Source: Moorella mulderi DSM 14980 (GTDB taxonomy: Bacteria; Bacillota; DSM-521; Neomoorellales; Neomoorellaceae). Taken from it: DNA of 64,000 bases. The notes beneath the pieces were generated by a model. The model was not told where the DNA came from. It saw only the letters and a program-made list of their open reading frames with translations, and searched no databases. The stretch covers positions 1 through 64,000 of the forward strand of contig NZ_LTBC01000004.1 of the NCBI RefSeq assembly GCF_001594015.1, given 5' to 3'. Positions within the stretch are counted from its first letter, which is position 1. Each line of letters opens with the position of its first letter. The position numbers were made by a program, and so were the translations under genes. Shown piece by piece: positions 51,945 to 64,000 of the stretch.

Positions 51945-53000
51945 GTGCGAACGGAATTTGCCGCCAGTTTAGAAAGAGCGGCTGCCGGGGAAGAACTCAC
52001 CAGGGAAGACATTATAAATTTGCTGGCCGCAGCTCCCGGCGCCGAAGAAGAGGCCCTCTACCGGCTGGCTGATAGCGTTCGCGCCCGGGTGGCCGGGGAC
52101 GAGGTCCACCTGCGCGGCGTCATTGAGTTTTCCAATTACTGCCGCCGTCACTGTTATTACTGCGGCCTGCGGGCTGATAACGCGAAGTTACAGCGATACC
52201 GCCTGATGCCGGAAGAAATCATCGCTGCGGCCAGGCGGGGGGCGGAACTGGGTTATGGCACCATCGTCCTCCAGTCGGGGGAAGACCCCTGGTATACAGG
52301 CCCGATGCTGGCTGAGATAATAAGGGAAATAAAAAAGCTGGGAGTAGCCGTAACCTTATGCGTCGGGGAGAGGACCAGGGATGAATACGCCATGTGGCGG
52401 GAGGCCGGGGCCGACCGCTACCTTTTAAAGCATGAGACGGCCAACGCCGATCTCTACGCCCGCCTCCACCCCGGTATGAGCTGGCAGGAACGCCTCCGGT
52501 GCCTCCAGTGGCTGCGGGAACTGGGTTACCAGGTGGGTTCCGGCAACATCATCGGCCTGCCGGGCCAGACCCTGGCCGACCTGGCCGATGATTTAATTCT
52601 CCTGCGGCAGCTGGACGTGGAAATGGCAGGTTTGGGCCCCTTTATCCCCCACCCGGCAACGCCCCTGGGCGGGGAACCGGCGGGGAGCTTAGACCTGACC
52701 TACCGGGTGGTGGCTACCGCCCGGCTGGTTATCCCCTATGCCCACCTGCCGGCTACCACCGCGGTGGGCACCCTGGCCCCCAACGGGCGCCAGCTGGCCC
52801 TGCAGCGGGGGGCGAACGTCATCATGCCTAACCTGACCCCGACCCGCTACCGGGCTGATTACCAGATATACCCCAATAAGATTTGCGTCAACGAAGGCCC
52901 GGAAGATTGCCGCCACTGCCTGGAGGGCATGGTACGCGCTTTAGGGCGGCGGCTGGGGCGGGGACCGGGACACACGTTGAAGCCGTTACCGGTCCAGTGA
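51945..53000 (+). CDS. hydE: [FeFe] hydrogenase H-cluster radical SAM maturase HydE
   Basis: The 351-residue radical SAM enzyme has the cluster motif CRRHCYYCGL, then YGTIVLQSGEDPWYTGPMLA, VTLCVGERT and RHETAN-like LLKHETANADLYARLHPGMS, typical of HydE. With HydG and HydF it builds the diiron subcluster of [FeFe] hydrogenase. GTG 51945 follows GAGGTAGGC. hydF and the hydrogenase genes are not in the window. A 150-base gap separates hydE from hydG. Confidence 0.95.
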   Translation: MRTEFAASLERAAAGEELTREDIINLLAAAPGAEEEALYRLADSVRARVAGDEVHLRGVIEFSNYCRRHCYYCGLRADNAKLQRYRLMPEEIIAAARRGAELGYGTIVLQSGEDPWYTGPMLAEIIREIKKLGVAVTLCVGERTRDEYAMWREAGADRYLLKHETANADLYARLHPGMSWQERLRCLQWLRELGYQVGSGNIIGLPGQTLADLADDLILLRQLDVEMAGLGPFIPHPATPLGGEPAGSLDLTYRVVATARLVIPYAHLPATTAVGTLAPNGRQLALQRGANVIMPNLTPTRYRADYQIYPNKICVNEGPEDCRHCLEGMVRALGRRLGRGPGHTLKPLPVQ

Positions 53001-53161
53001 ATGGTATGAACATCTCAGGGCTATTTTATTAACCTTTCCCCCTGAGCTCTTCCACCGGTTTCTCCTTTCCAGCCCATAAAACGGAGTGAAAGCGGAGAGA
53101 AAGCGGGGGAGAACCCGGATAAAGGCTTAAGTATTATTAAATATGAATGGAGGAAATGTCC

Positions 53162-54565
53162 ATGCAGCACGGTTATCATGCCGATTTTATCAAGCATGAA
53201 GAGATAGAAGGTTACCTGGAAGAAGCCAAACGGGCCACCAGGGATGAGGCTGCCCGCATCGTCGAAAAGGCCCGGGAAGCAAAGGGCCTGGAGCCCTACG
53301 AGGTGGCCGTTTTGCTCCAGAATGACGACGCGGGCGTGCGCCGGCAGATATTTGCCGCCGCCCGGGAAATAAAAGAAAAGATCTACGGCCGGCGCATGGT
53401 CCTCTTTGCCCCCCTCTACTTCAGCGACTACTGTGTTAATAACTGCCGCTACTGCGGCTACCGGCGGGAAAACAAATTTGAACGCCGCCGCCTGGAACCG
53501 GCGGAACTGGAGCGGGAGGTACGCATTTTAGAGTCCCTGGGGCATAAACGCCTGGCCCTGGAAGCCGGGGAAGACCCGGTCCATTGCCCCCTGGACTACG
53601 TTCTGGATGTTATCAACCGCGTCTATCACATTACCGAGGCCAATGGTAATATCCGCCGGGTGAACGTCAACATTGCCGCCACCACTGTGGATGCTTACCG
53701 CCGGCTCAAAGAAGCCGGCATCGGCACCTATATTCTTTTCCAGGAAACCTACCACCGGCCGACTTACGCCTACATGCATCCCAGCGGTCCCAAAGCTGAT
53801 TATGACTGGCACACCACGGCTATGGACCGGGCCATGGAAGGTGGCATCGACGACGTTGGCCTGGGGGTCCTCTTCGGCCTTTACGATTATAAATTTGAGG
53901 TGATGGGCCTGCTCTACCATGCCCGCCACCTGGAGCAAACCTTCGGCGTCGGGCCTCATACCATCTCCGTACCACGCCTGCGGCCGGCGTATGGCATTAA
54001 CCTGGAGAATTTCCCATATCTAGTTAACGACGACGATTTCAAGAAGCTGGTAGCCATCATCCGCCTGGCCGTGCCCTATACCGGCATGATCGTTTCCACG
54101 CGCGAGACGCCGGAGCTCCGGGCTGAACTCCTGGCCCTGGGGATTTCCCAGCTCAGCGCCGGCTCCTGCACCGGTGTCGGCGGTTACGGTCGCTATTATA
54201 CTGAAAACAGCGACGACGTGCCCCAGTTTGAAATCGGCGACCACCGCCACCCAGATGAAGTAATCCGTGATCTGTGCCAGCGGGGGTATCTCCCCAGCTA
54301 CTGCACGGCCTGTTACCGCCGCGGGCGTACCGGTGACCGCTTCATGGCCCTGGCCAAAACCGGCGAGATCCAGCATGTATGCCAGCCCAACGCCATCCTG
54401 ACCTTTAAAGAATACCTGCTGGACTACGCCGGACCGGCTACCCGGGAAGCAGGGGAAGCTGCTATCAGGGAACACCTGGCCCAGATACCCAGCCCGGCCA
54501 TCCGGGCTGAAACCGAACGCCGCCTGGAGCGCATCGCCGGCGGCGAAAGGGATTTGTATTTCTAG
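53162..54565 (+). CDS. hydG: [FeFe] hydrogenase H-cluster radical SAM maturase HydG (tyrosine lyase)
   Basis: The 467-residue protein has CVNNCRYCGYRRENKFERRR, the ThiH/HydG radical SAM motif, LALEAGEDPVHCPLDYVLDV, and the C-terminal cluster motif CTACYRRGRTGDRFM that separates HydG (CO and cyanide formation) from ThiH. It cleaves tyrosine to deliver Fe(CO)2CN synthons. ATG 53162 has GGAGG 8 bases upstream; ATG 53147 is also in frame but lies before that site. Confidence 0.96.
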   Translation: MQHGYHADFIKHEEIEGYLEEAKRATRDEAARIVEKAREAKGLEPYEVAVLLQNDDAGVRRQIFAAAREIKEKIYGRRMVLFAPLYFSDYCVNNCRYCGYRRENKFERRRLEPAELEREVRILESLGHKRLALEAGEDPVHCPLDYVLDVINRVYHITEANGNIRRVNVNIAATTVDAYRRLKEAGIGTYILFQETYHRPTYAYMHPSGPKADYDWHTTAMDRAMEGGIDDVGLGVLFGLYDYKFEVMGLLYHARHLEQTFGVGPHTISVPRLRPAYGINLENFPYLVNDDDFKKLVAIIRLAVPYTGMIVSTRETPELRAELLALGISQLSAGSCTGVGGYGRYYTENSDDVPQFEIGDHRHPDEVIRDLCQRGYLPSYCTACYRRGRTGDRFMALAKTGEIQHVCQPNAILTFKEYLLDYAGPATREAGEAAIREHLAQIPSPAIRAETERRLERIAGGERDLYF

Positions 54566-54589
54566 TGCCGCTACCCCCATCCGGCGCTT

Positions 54590-54622
54590 TAACCCCCGTC
54601 CTTCAGGGCAGGGGGTTTTATC
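54590..54622 (+). terminator. Terminator after hydG
   Basis: AACCCCC (54591-54597) pairs with GGGGGTT (54611-54617), followed by TTATC, a short T tract. The stretch 54623-54795 up to cas6 shows no gene and no obvious promoter. Confidence 0.75.
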
Positions 54623-54795
54623 ATGGGTGGAGATAAACGGCCCAGCCTTTGGGTGCCGGTTGCTATGGCCATTGCAAGGAATAATTTTTATATATCGGCA
54701 GGAAATTCCTTTTTTCTGCAGAATTCCTTATAGAAACCGGTTCATAAAAAAATTGCGTATGGCTTGGGAGGCTCTGAAGAGAGAACATCCTGCAG

Positions 54796-55539
54796 GTGGT
54801 GATCAGGCTGCGTTTACGCATCGTCCTTCAACCAGGCGAAGAGGGGAGGGGGCGACCAATGGTCCTTCCCCTCGACTTTCGTCGCTACTTTATTTCATTA
54901 ATTAAAACCCTGGCCGGTACCTCTGCCCTGGCCGCACGTTTTACCGTCGAGAAACCAGGGTACAGCCCGTATGTCTTTTCAGTAGAATTCAGCAAAATTA
55001 TCAACATTGATACCCGGCAAAGGGAAATAACGGCCAGGCCGCCCATCCTCGTGACCATTTCTACCGGCCTTTTTGACGTCATGACCATATTTAGCAACGG
55101 CGCCATTGCTATGAAAGGCCGGGAAACGGTGCTGGGGTTGTATCTCAAGGACATCTATCTCCTGCCGTTAAAGAAGATTCAAACCGGCGAGCAGGAGTTC
55201 CGGATTGCCGGCCACGCTGTCTTTAGAGGAGTGCGGCATTATGTCGACGGTTCTGATGTGGGGGAATTGGAGGAAGCAATTAACACCCACCTTTATAAGC
55301 GGTATAGTTTTTTAATTCAGCAATATCACCTGGATTATCACCCCCGTGTTAGCCCGGTTAAAGTCTTAGGCCCTCCAGGCTATCACAAGGGAGTATGCTT
55401 CCATTACGGAGGGCAGTTAACAACCCTTCAGGGCCGTATCCATTTAAAGAGCACCCCGGAAACGCTGCAATTTCTCTACGATTTCGGTCTGGGGATTAGA
55501 ACGGGGCAGGGCTTCGGGCTTCTGGAGGTGGGCGATTAA
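54796..55539 (+). CDS. cas6: CRISPR pre-crRNA endoribonuclease Cas6
   Basis: The 247-residue protein begins IRLRLRIVLQPGEEG, the first beta strand of a RAMP fold, and ends with GLGIRTGQGFGLLEVG, the Gly-rich loop that marks the Cas6 C-terminus. Length is normal. It cuts the repeat RNA, leaving an 8-base 5' handle (here expected ATTTGAAC). It is the first gene of the cas operon. GTG 54796 or GTG 54799 are both possible starts. Confidence 0.9.
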   Translation: MVIRLRLRIVLQPGEEGRGRPMVLPLDFRRYFISLIKTLAGTSALAARFTVEKPGYSPYVFSVEFSKIINIDTRQREITARPPILVTISTGLFDVMTIFSNGAIAMKGRETVLGLYLKDIYLLPLKKIQTGEQEFRIAGHAVFRGVRHYVDGSDVGELEEAINTHLYKRYSFLIQQYHLDYHPRVSPVKVLGPPGYHKGVCFHYGGQLTTLQGRIHLKSTPETLQFLYDFGLGIRTGQGFGLLEVGD

Positions 55540-55542
55540 GCC

Positions 55543-57006
55543 ATGCAGGACATAGAGATTTACCCGGCTTCCTGGTACTACAATGCCTGTGTTCAAGGTT
55601 TCCTCGAAGTGCTGGCTTACGGCCTTGGCGAAAAGGGAGAGGAAATTGTAGCCGGCAAAATCCTCCGGGAGGACGGCCGGGCTGTTATCCCCGGCAACCT
55701 CATGGATGCAGCCTTTAAGCCCCGGGGTACTCCTTTCCCCGACGGCTACGTCTTTCGCGAAGTACCGGGGGAATTACCGGCATTGAAAAGAATCGGCTGG
55801 TGGTGGGTGGAGAAGAGCTATGATATGGGTTTTATGCGCAAAGAAGACAGGGGTAAGTCTTTAAATGAAGTAGAAAAAATTGAGACGGTAGCCCGGAGCC
55901 TTTTCCATAAGAACGCTAATTACCCTAACCTGGCCCAGCTAACATGGGATTTAACCAAGAAACTGAGCTTTATTAATAACTGGTTTGCCCTTGAAGAAGC
56001 AAGAGATCCTTCCCTTAGCTGCAGTTTTTGTGGTCGACAATGTAACCCGGATTTGGATGGAAGTGTTTACGAAACCTCCTTTACCCGTTCCCTTTCAATC
56101 CATCTGGGTAATAGCCCGGCCGTTTTTCCCAACCTTTTTTGGGACACCAGGCCTGATTTAATTATGTGCAAGCAATGTCGATCCTATTTCCTATGTTTTC
56201 ATCTAGTAAGCAAGAACAAATTTTTTATTAATTCCGATTCCCTCCTGGTAAACTGGCACTTGAACCGGCTCCTTACCGGGAGAACAGGGAGAATCGGCCA
56301 TAAAACCCTCTTAAGCGCCATGCAATACGACCGGCAATTAAGACGGGCAGTGGGCAGCTGGGGCCTGCAAAACATGGAATTGCTGATCTTTACGCAGGAC
56401 AGCGTGGAATATTATCCTATTTCGGCCCAGCTGGCCCACCTGCTCCTGATACCCCGGGTATCCTCCTTAATAGGGCAAATTGCTAATGACAGGATATGGG
56501 AGATTATCCTCCGGGAGCGTTTTGATTACCTGCCCACTGTGATTTACAAGTCCCTGCGGGCTCTGCTCAAAGGGGGCAACAACGAGAAAGATCCGGAAGT
56601 TGTCTACAAGGATGTAACTAACGTCGCGCCGGTGATTAATCTTATCCACCTTTATTATACGATCCGGCAGCAATTAGCCAGGAACGAAGGGGGGACAAGC
56701 ATGGGTTATCTTAACTTAAAAGCAATCCAGGCGGCAGCCGCTGAGGCGCCGGTAGACCTCAACAGCAATCTTGACAAGAATTTGGTTTACCGTTTGCTGG
56801 AATTGACCAGGTTGAACAAGAAGACTGAAGTTTATCACCTGCTTTTAAGGCTTTACCTTACCAGCGGCGACAATAAACAATTTCCTGCCTCCCTGGCCAG
56901 CCTGTTTGCCACCAGCGACAGCGAGCTGTTTAAAACCGGTATTTATACCTTTATCGCCGGGTTGAAGGCAAACGAAAACGACGAACCACAAGGAGAAAAC
57001 GATTAA
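55543..57006 (+). CDS. cas8b1: Type I-B CRISPR protein Cas8b1/Cst1 (CXXC-CXXC family)
   Basis: The 487-residue protein has the paired zinc motifs that name the family: CSFCGRQC near residue 160 and [10 protein letters not shown] near residue 209. It begins [20 protein letters not shown], as Cst1 proteins do. It is the large subunit of the Tneap-type I-B Cascade, expected to read the PAM and contact Cas3. GGAGGT lies just before ATG 55543, only 3 bases after the cas6 stop. The last third is low in known motifs and may include the fused small-subunit (Cas11-like) region; a separate Cas11 start inside it is possible. Confidence 0.88.
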   Translation: MQDIEIYPASWYYNACVQGFLEVLAYGLGEKGEEIVAGKILREDGRAVIPGNLMDAAFKPRGTPFPDGYVFREVPGELPALKRIGWWWVEKSYDMGFMRKEDRGKSLNEVEKIETVARSLFHKNANYPNLAQLTWDLTKKLSFINNWFALEEARDPSLSCSFCGRQCNPDLDGSVYETSFTRSLSIHLGNSPAVFPNLFWDTRPDLIMCKQCRSYFLCFHLVSKNKFFINSDSLLVNWHLNRLLTGRTGRIGHKTLLSAMQYDRQLRRAVGSWGLQNMELLIFTQDSVEYYPISAQLAHLLLIPRVSSLIGQIANDRIWEIILRERFDYLPTVIYKSLRALLKGGNNEKDPEVVYKDVTNVAPVINLIHLYYTIRQQLARNEGGTSMGYLNLKAIQAAAAEAPVDLNSNLDKNLVYRLLELTRLNKKTEVYHLLLRLYLTSGDNKQFPASLASLFATSDSELFKTGIYTFIAGLKANENDEPQGEND

Positions 57007-57035
57007 ACGGCTTAAAGAAAGGGGTTGTTTACGTG

Positions 57036-59055
<2,020 letters not shown>

Positions 59056-59056
<1 letters not shown>

Positions 59057-61809
59057 TGGCTGATTTCTGGGCTAAAAGTAATGGCGTTTCTTTAAGCCAG
59101 CACACCGGGGACGTGCTGGCGGCGACCGAGGTCCTTAAAAAGAAGATTGGCAATAAGATCCCCGGTGACTGGTGGTTGGGTTTAAAGTATGCCGCCCTGC
59201 TCCATGACTCTGGTAAAGTTGATCCCGCTTTTCAAGGGCGCATAAAAAAGCAGGTCCAAAAGGTGGAGGACGTCCCGGCAGACGTACCAAAATATAAAGA
59301 TATCCCCCACAGCATCCTTTCTCTGTTTTTCGTTAGGCCGGAGAACTTTACTTTTTCCCAACCATACCTCTCCCATGTGGTTATATCGGCTATTGTTTTT
59401 CATCACTGGCGCGAGAGCTTCCCTGACTACTTCCTGGGCAGCCAGGAATATCTTATCAGGAAAAAGGCCGGGGAACTGGAGGAAAGGGCAGCTTTATGGA
59501 ACCGGCTGAGCCAGGATTTAGTTGCTGAGTTCACCCGCCTGGCCGAAAAATACGGGCTAGACCCGGCCGTGATGGGCCTTAACACCACCTTGACGGAGTA
59601 TCTACGTTACAATACCCTCGGTTCAGCCGGGCTCCTTATCCCGCCTTATACCCTGGTTTATCTTCCTGACCACATCAGGGCCCAAGCCGCCCGGGGAGAT
59701 GAAAAAGATAGAGCCAGGGTTTTTATTGCCGGCAATCTCATGCGTGCCGACCACTTTGCCTCAATGGTAGAAGAAAGCAACACCGGCTTACAGATTGACG
59801 CCATCGAAAGCGGCCGGGTTTTCACTACCGGTGAAATTGAAAGGGCCTTAAAGGAAAAATTCAATACACCGGATTACTGGCAAAAGCAGTTCTTTCAAAA
59901 CCATAAGGAGGCAAAAGGTGACAACCTGGTGCTGGTGGCACCGACGGGATTCGGCAAGACCGAGTTTGCCTTCCTCTGGGGGGCGGGAAAGAAAAACTTT
60001 ATCCTCCTGCCCATGCGAGCGGCCGTCAATAAGATATGGGAACGCACCAGGGAGATGGTTGAGAGCCTGGGAGAAAAAGGTGACGATCAGGTGGCCCTGT
60101 TGCACAGCGATGCCGCCCTGGAGACTTTTAGCCGCTACCAGCAGCAGGGCGACCTTGAAAGCGAGAGCAATACCCGCAAAGCCATGGAACTGGCCCGCCA
60201 CCTGGCCCGGACTTATATTATAGCCACTGCCGATCAGATCGCCCCGGCGGCTTTGAGGTATCCTGGCTATGAACGGATCTTTGCTGCCCTTATGAACGGG
60301 GCCCTGGTTATTGATGAAGTCCAGGCCTATGATCCCCGCGCAGCGGCAATCATCACCCACCTGGTACAACAAAATGCCTATCTCGGCGGCAGCAATTTGA
60401 TTATGACCGCAACCCTGCCGCCTTTCATGAGCCGGGAGCTGGTCAAACGCCTGGGGCTGGTCGGCCATCAGGTTATACGCCTGATTGATGAGCCGGAGTT
60501 CGAAGGGGTGGCTGCTTCTTGCCGGCATCGGCTGGGATTTAACGTCCATGCAGGTGATTATGCCAGTGCTGTAACGGCTATTATCGGGGAAGCTCAACAG
60601 GGTAAAAAGGTCCTGGTAGTAATGAATACCGTCAGGGCCGCCTGTGAGATCTACGATAAAATTATGGCGTTACTCCAGCAAAAGAAACTGGCTATTGAAA
60701 CAGTCCTTCTTCATTCGCGCTTTATCCTTAAACAGAAAGACGAGCTGGAAAAAGCGGTGGTCGAGCAATATATGCCCAACCGGCCGGACAGGGATGCCGG
60801 TCCCTGTATAGTTGTAGCCACCCAGATTGTTGAAGCTTCCCTGGATATTGACGCGGACGTACTTTTTACCGAGCCTTCCCCGGCCGACAGCCTGATCCAG
60901 CGGATGGGCCGCGTTTTTCGTCGGTTTGCCCGCCTGACGGGTAACAATGCTCCCCCGGAGGCCAACGTCATAATTATAATCAATGGAGGGGATCAACCCC
61001 TCAATAGCCGCCGGCGTTCAGACCAGGAAGAAAAAACTGCCGGTGACGTCCAACTGGCATCCGGCTTAAAAACAGTCTATAACCGGGACCTGACGGCCCT
61101 CTCCCTGGTAATCCTGCTCATGGCCTTAAAGGGCGAAGCCGGCCTCAGCCCGGGCAACAGCCTTGCGGAAGAACTAAAACGGAAACCCTGGGTTGATTGT
61201 TTTAAGAAAAGCAAGGGTAAGGGGAGCTCCGGGGACATGAACAGGCGCCTGGTGGAAGTTATTAAATCAATAACAGGACAAACATTGCTTTTAACTGAAA
61301 AGGAAAAAATGGATTGGGTGGAGCTCACATATGGTACCCTTGATGAACTACGGCGGATAGACAACTATCCCCTCCAACTGCAAGACTACATTCAGAAGTA
61401 TGAAGAAACCCTGGCAACCCTCGATCACGGCTACTGCTCGGATCGCAAAAGGGATGCGGAAAGGCTTTTTCGAGATATAAGTGCCATAACCGGTGTTCCC
61501 ATAGAAAAGGCCGGTGAATTCTATGACAGCATCCGGGTCTGGCTAAGCGGTAAAAGTATGGAAAGCTTAAACTTTTTGGAACTGGCCCTGGTCATCCTCC
61601 CGCGGTTTACCGTTAACTGCCCTTATCTCGCGACATCCAATGGGGAAAAGATGCGGGACCTGGACTTTGAAGCCATGCTCCCCCCGGGGCTTGACATCAA
61701 AAACGTTACTAAAATCAGATCCAGGCTGGAAAGATGGCTTAAGGGTATATACATCCTCGATTTGCCCTATGATCACGTTAAAGGGTTAGAGGTGCAAAAT
61801 GAACAGTGA
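59056..61809 (+). CDS. cas3: CRISPR helicase-nuclease Cas3 with HD domain
   Basis: The 917-residue protein starts with the HD nuclease: SLSQHTGDVLAATEVL, LLHDSGKVDP (His 50, Asp 51) and IVFHHWRES. The SF2 helicase follows with Walker A VAPTGFGKTEFAF (about 293-305), DEVQ box (420-423), MTATLPP, and motif VI QRMGRVFRR. All are intact, so it should unwind and degrade DNA recruited by Cascade. The C-terminal 200 residues are the Cas3 accessory region. Its end overlaps cas4 by 11 bases. Confidence 0.94.
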
Positions 61810-62332
61810 CCAGGTTACCGAACTAAGAAAGGCCCATATCACCGGCACCATGGTGGCTTACTATTTTATTTGCCATCGCAAGTTATGGCTTTTTGCTAAG
61901 GGGCTTAACCTTGAGAACATATCCGGTAACGCCGACGTCATCAAAGGCAGGATATTACATGAGACCAGGTTTAACCGCGAAAACAATAAAGAAGTGGCCT
62001 TTGATACTGTGAAAATCGACTTTTTACACTACAATGGTCAGGTTTACGTCCATGAGGTGAAGAAAAGTAAAAAGTTCGAAGAAGCCCATACCTGGCAGTT
62101 GAAGTACTATATCTACATGCTCCAAGAGAAAGGAGTTAACTGCTCCGCGGGGGTAATCCACTATCCTTCAAGCATGCGCAGGGAAGAAGTAAATTTTTCC
62201 CCCTGGGACCGGGAACTCCTCATGAAAGCCCTGGCGGAGATTCAAGCCGTCCTCAGTAAGCCCTTGCCGGAGAAAAAGGCTGGTAGGAAGATGTGCAGCC
62301 GGTGCGCTTACTTTGATTTTTGCTATATTTGA
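61799..62332 (+). CDS. cas4: CRISPR adaptation nuclease Cas4
   Basis: The 177-residue protein has the four Fe-S cysteines (ICHRKLWLF near the start and CSRCAYFDFC at the end) and the nuclease residues of the RecB-like fold (RILHETRFN, DTVKIDFLHYNG, VYVHEVKKSKKFEEAHTWQL). It processes prespacer ends and checks the PAM together with Cas1-Cas2. It overlaps cas3 and is followed 16 bases later by cas1. Confidence 0.94.
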   Translation: MNSDQVTELRKAHITGTMVAYYFICHRKLWLFAKGLNLENISGNADVIKGRILHETRFNRENNKEVAFDTVKIDFLHYNGQVYVHEVKKSKKFEEAHTWQLKYYIYMLQEKGVNCSAGVIHYPSSMRREEVNFSPWDRELLMKALAEIQAVLSKPLPEKKAGRKMCSRCAYFDFCYI

Positions 62333-62348
62333 TTTCGAGGCGATTTTC

Positions 62349-63317
62349 ATGAGCAGGACCTACTACATTTTTTCTTCCGGACGCTTCCGGCGAATGGATA
62401 ATACCCTGGCTTTGGAGTTAGAAACAGAACGACGCGTAGTCCCGGTGGAAGATATTGATCATATTTACTGTTTTTCCGAGTTGGATCTGAACACCAGGCT
62501 TTTAGACTTCCTGGCACAAAAACAGATTTGCCTCCATTTCTTCAACTACTACGGGCACTATTCCGGCAGTTTTATTCCCCGGGAATCCCAGCTCTCCGGT
62601 TTTCTATTGGTAAGGCAGGTGGAGCATTACCTGGACCAGGCTAAGAGACTGGAACTGGCCCGGATCTTTGTCGAGGGGGCGCTGCACAACATACGCCGCA
62701 ACCTGGAAAAAAGGGAGTATGATGATATTTGCCGCAAACTGGATGAGATCAGGGAGGGGATAGGTAAGACTGCTTCCATTGAAGAACTCATGAGCCTGGA
62801 GGCCCATGCTCGTAAAGCCTACTATGACACCTGGGAAGAAATCACGGGCTGGGAGTTTGGCAGCCGCAGCAAACGACCTCCTGCTAATGCTTTAAATGCC
62901 CTGATTTCCTTTGGCAACGCGATGATGTATACGGTAGTTTTAAAGGAGATCTACCGCACCGCCTTAAATCCGACCATTAGCTACCTACATGAGCCATCAG
63001 AGCGAAGATATTCCCTGGCCCTTGATGTTGCGGAGATATTTAAGCCGGTTTTCGTCGACAGACTAATATTCCGTTTGATCAACCTCAACATTCTAAAGGA
63101 AACCCACTTCGATACCAATGTCAATTTCGTCTACCTTACCGAAGGGGGGAGGAAGGTATTTGTTAAAGAATTTGAAGAAACTCTGGAAAAGACGATTTTG
63201 CACCGGAAGCTAAAAAGGAATATTCGCTACAAAAGTCTTGTACGGTTGGACTTATATAAGCTTATAAAGCACCTCCTTGGTGAAGAAAAATATTCCCCCA
63301 TGAAGGTGTGGTGGTAA
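62349..63317 (+). CDS. cas1: CRISPR integrase Cas1
   Basis: The 322-residue protein begins SRTYYIFSSGRFRRMDNTLA and shows the C-terminal catalytic part: PPANALNALISFGNAMMYTV, then YLHEPSERRYSLALDVAEIF with the metal-binding His and Asp. Length and motif order are those of the I-B Cas1. With Cas2 it inserts new spacers at the leader end. ATG 62349 is used (CGAGGCG upstream); the open frame extends 36 bases further without a ribosome site. Confidence 0.95.
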   Translation: MSRTYYIFSSGRFRRMDNTLALELETERRVVPVEDIDHIYCFSELDLNTRLLDFLAQKQICLHFFNYYGHYSGSFIPRESQLSGFLLVRQVEHYLDQAKRLELARIFVEGALHNIRRNLEKREYDDICRKLDEIREGIGKTASIEELMSLEAHARKAYYDTWEEITGWEFGSRSKRPPANALNALISFGNAMMYTVVLKEIYRTALNPTISYLHEPSERRYSLALDVAEIFKPVFVDRLIFRLINLNILKETHFDTNVNFVYLTEGGRKVFVKEFEETLEKTILHRKLKRNIRYKSLVRLDLYKLIKHLLGEEKYSPMKVWW

Positions 63318-63601
63318 ATATAAGGGTAATCCTGATCTATGATATTAATACTGAAGACAACGACGGCAAACGGCGCCTGGTAAAGATCATGAAGACCAGC
63401 CGTAAATATTTATCTCATGTGCAAAAATCAGTTTTTGAAGGAGATATTACCGAAGGGCAAATATCCCTGCTTAAGAGGGAAATAATGGCCATAGTTAACA
63501 TGAAAAAAGATTTTGTCATCATTTATAGCCTCAGGGATGGGGTAAAGCTAAACCGTGATATCTTGACTGACACCCCCGACCCTACAGATAATTTCCTTTA
63601 G
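63308..63601 (+). CDS. cas2: CRISPR adaptation protein Cas2
   Basis: The 97-residue protein has the ferredoxin-like Cas2 fold: IRVILIYDINTEDNDGKRRL with the conserved Asp, then SRKYLSHVQKSVFEGDITEG and KKDFVIIYSLRD. It bridges two Cas1 dimers in the adaptation complex. GTG 63308 overlaps the end of cas1. The leader and array follow at once. Confidence 0.95.
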   Translation: MVVNIRVILIYDINTEDNDGKRRLVKIMKTSRKYLSHVQKSVFEGDITEGQISLLKREIMAIVNMKKDFVIIYSLRDGVKLNRDILTDTPDPTDNFL

Positions 63602-63682
63602 TGTAAGTACAAACTGGCGGTTTGACGCAAAGGCTTTTAAAAAACTGCTAAAAGCCCTGGCAGGACAAGTATTTCATCTGCG
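63602..63682 (+). promoter_or_regulatory. CRISPR leader
   Basis: The 81 bases between cas2 and the first repeat include a TTGACG (63622-63627) that could be a -35 box and an inverted repeat GGCTTTT/AAAAGCC (63632-63638 with 63650-63656). The leader position is confirmed by the repeat polarity: the repeat 3' end ATTTGAAC points away from it. Confidence 0.7.
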
Positions 63683-64000
63683 GTGACCATCTACCATAGA
63701 GGAATTTGAACTTTCTCCCAGCCGTAGGTAGCTTGCAGGGTGTCAAGTGACCATCTACCATAGAGGAATTTGAACGGCTATGGCCCTCATAGACGCAGCA
63801 GAACGCTTCTGGTGACCATCTACCATAGAGGAATTTGAACCTTATTAGCCGCATCAGTTTTATCGTGGTGAGCCCAGTGACCATCTACCATAGAGGAATT
63901 TGAACCATTTCCGGCGTTACTTTAAAACGCTTTGCGTCCCGGTGACCATCTACCATAGAGGAATTTGAACTAGGTAGGATAAAGGATGATCCTCTACCCT
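63683..64000 (+). CRISPR. CRISPR array, first five repeats (continues beyond window)
   Basis: Five identical 29-base repeats (GTGACCATCTACCATAGAGG then AATTTGAAC) start at 63683, 63747, 63812, 63877 and 63942. Spacers are 35, 36, 36 and 36 bases (34-35 if a purine always seen before GTGACC is counted into a 30-base repeat). A fifth spacer begins at 63971 and runs out of the window. The ATTTGAAC end is close to the ATTGAAAC handle of type I-B systems. Repeats show no decay, as expected at the leader end. Confidence 0.97.

Noticed and set aside
59848-60597. Long minus-strand frame inside cas3
   Set aside because: It is an antisense shadow of a gene with intact helicase motifs; no ribosome site and no recognisable protein.
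63712-63941. Self-targeting CRISPR spacers
   Set aside because: I compared the four complete spacers by eye with the rest of the window and saw no match; a genome-wide search would be needed to say more.

Overview
The window looks like a piece of the chromosome of a thermophilic, spore-forming, anaerobic Firmicute close to Moorella. That placement is inference from several things seen together: Coat F and YtxC sporulation genes, T-box leaders before thrS and pheST, frequent GTG/TTG starts with strong AGGAGG sites, HydE/HydG maturases, lipoylation enzymes and a selenocysteine codon. Most genes lie on the + strand in short operons.

Region by region. 1-2750: the end of a chemoreceptor, a large structured RNA resembling the HEARO/omega RNA class, an AbrB-like gene, a c-di-GMP-I riboswitch with terminator controlling a secreted copper-amine-oxidase-N-domain protein, a group II intron 5' remnant, and a DUF1657 gene. 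2980-8850: a radical SAM protein, a class III aminotransferase, a glutaredoxin whose first active-site Cys is an in-frame TGA followed by a good bacterial SECIS hairpin, two spore-coat-type genes, nadE and a membrane-anchored ClpP-like protease. 9000-21080: an IclR-controlled catabolic island with a QPRTase-like protein, a molybdopterin-binding-domain protein, oxopentenoate hydratase, acylating acetaldehyde dehydrogenase, hydroxyoxovalerate aldolase, an iron-sulfur protein, an unidentified 475-aa enzyme, a TAXI-TRAP importer and a UbiD decarboxylase. It should import an organic acid and end in pyruvate plus acetyl-CoA. 21246-24450: decayed IS1380 transposase, broken Xaa-Pro peptidase, a VapBC pair and a PD-(D/E)XK-like protein.

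24600-33770 is housekeeping: a duplicated P-loop ATPase, glnA, lpdA, lipA, tRNA-Val, ytxC, a DUF445 gene, then thrS behind a T-box. 34080-37281 is a compact three-gene signalling operon (unknown helical protein, double KaiC-like ATPase, PocR-GAF-GGDEF cyclase) that looks foreign to its neighbours. 37650-51190 holds infC-rpmI-rplT, ktrBA, an rRNA/tRNA methyltransferase, a hendecad-repeat membrane protein, yqzL, T-box-pheST, zapA, polX, pfkA and a heptad-repeat protein. 51300-54570 is a TM1266-hydE-hydG operon behind an unidentified terminator-bearing leader RNA.

The right end (54796-64000) is a complete type I-B (Tneap) CRISPR-Cas locus: cas6-cas8b1-cas7-cas5-cas3-cas4-cas1-cas2 and the first five repeats of an array that runs out of the window.

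No single wholly new system is proven here. The best candidates for under-described biology are the KaiC/GGDEF operon, the UbiD-TRAP catabolic island, the selenocysteine glutaredoxin, the orphan HEARO-like RNA and the leader before TM1266-hydE.
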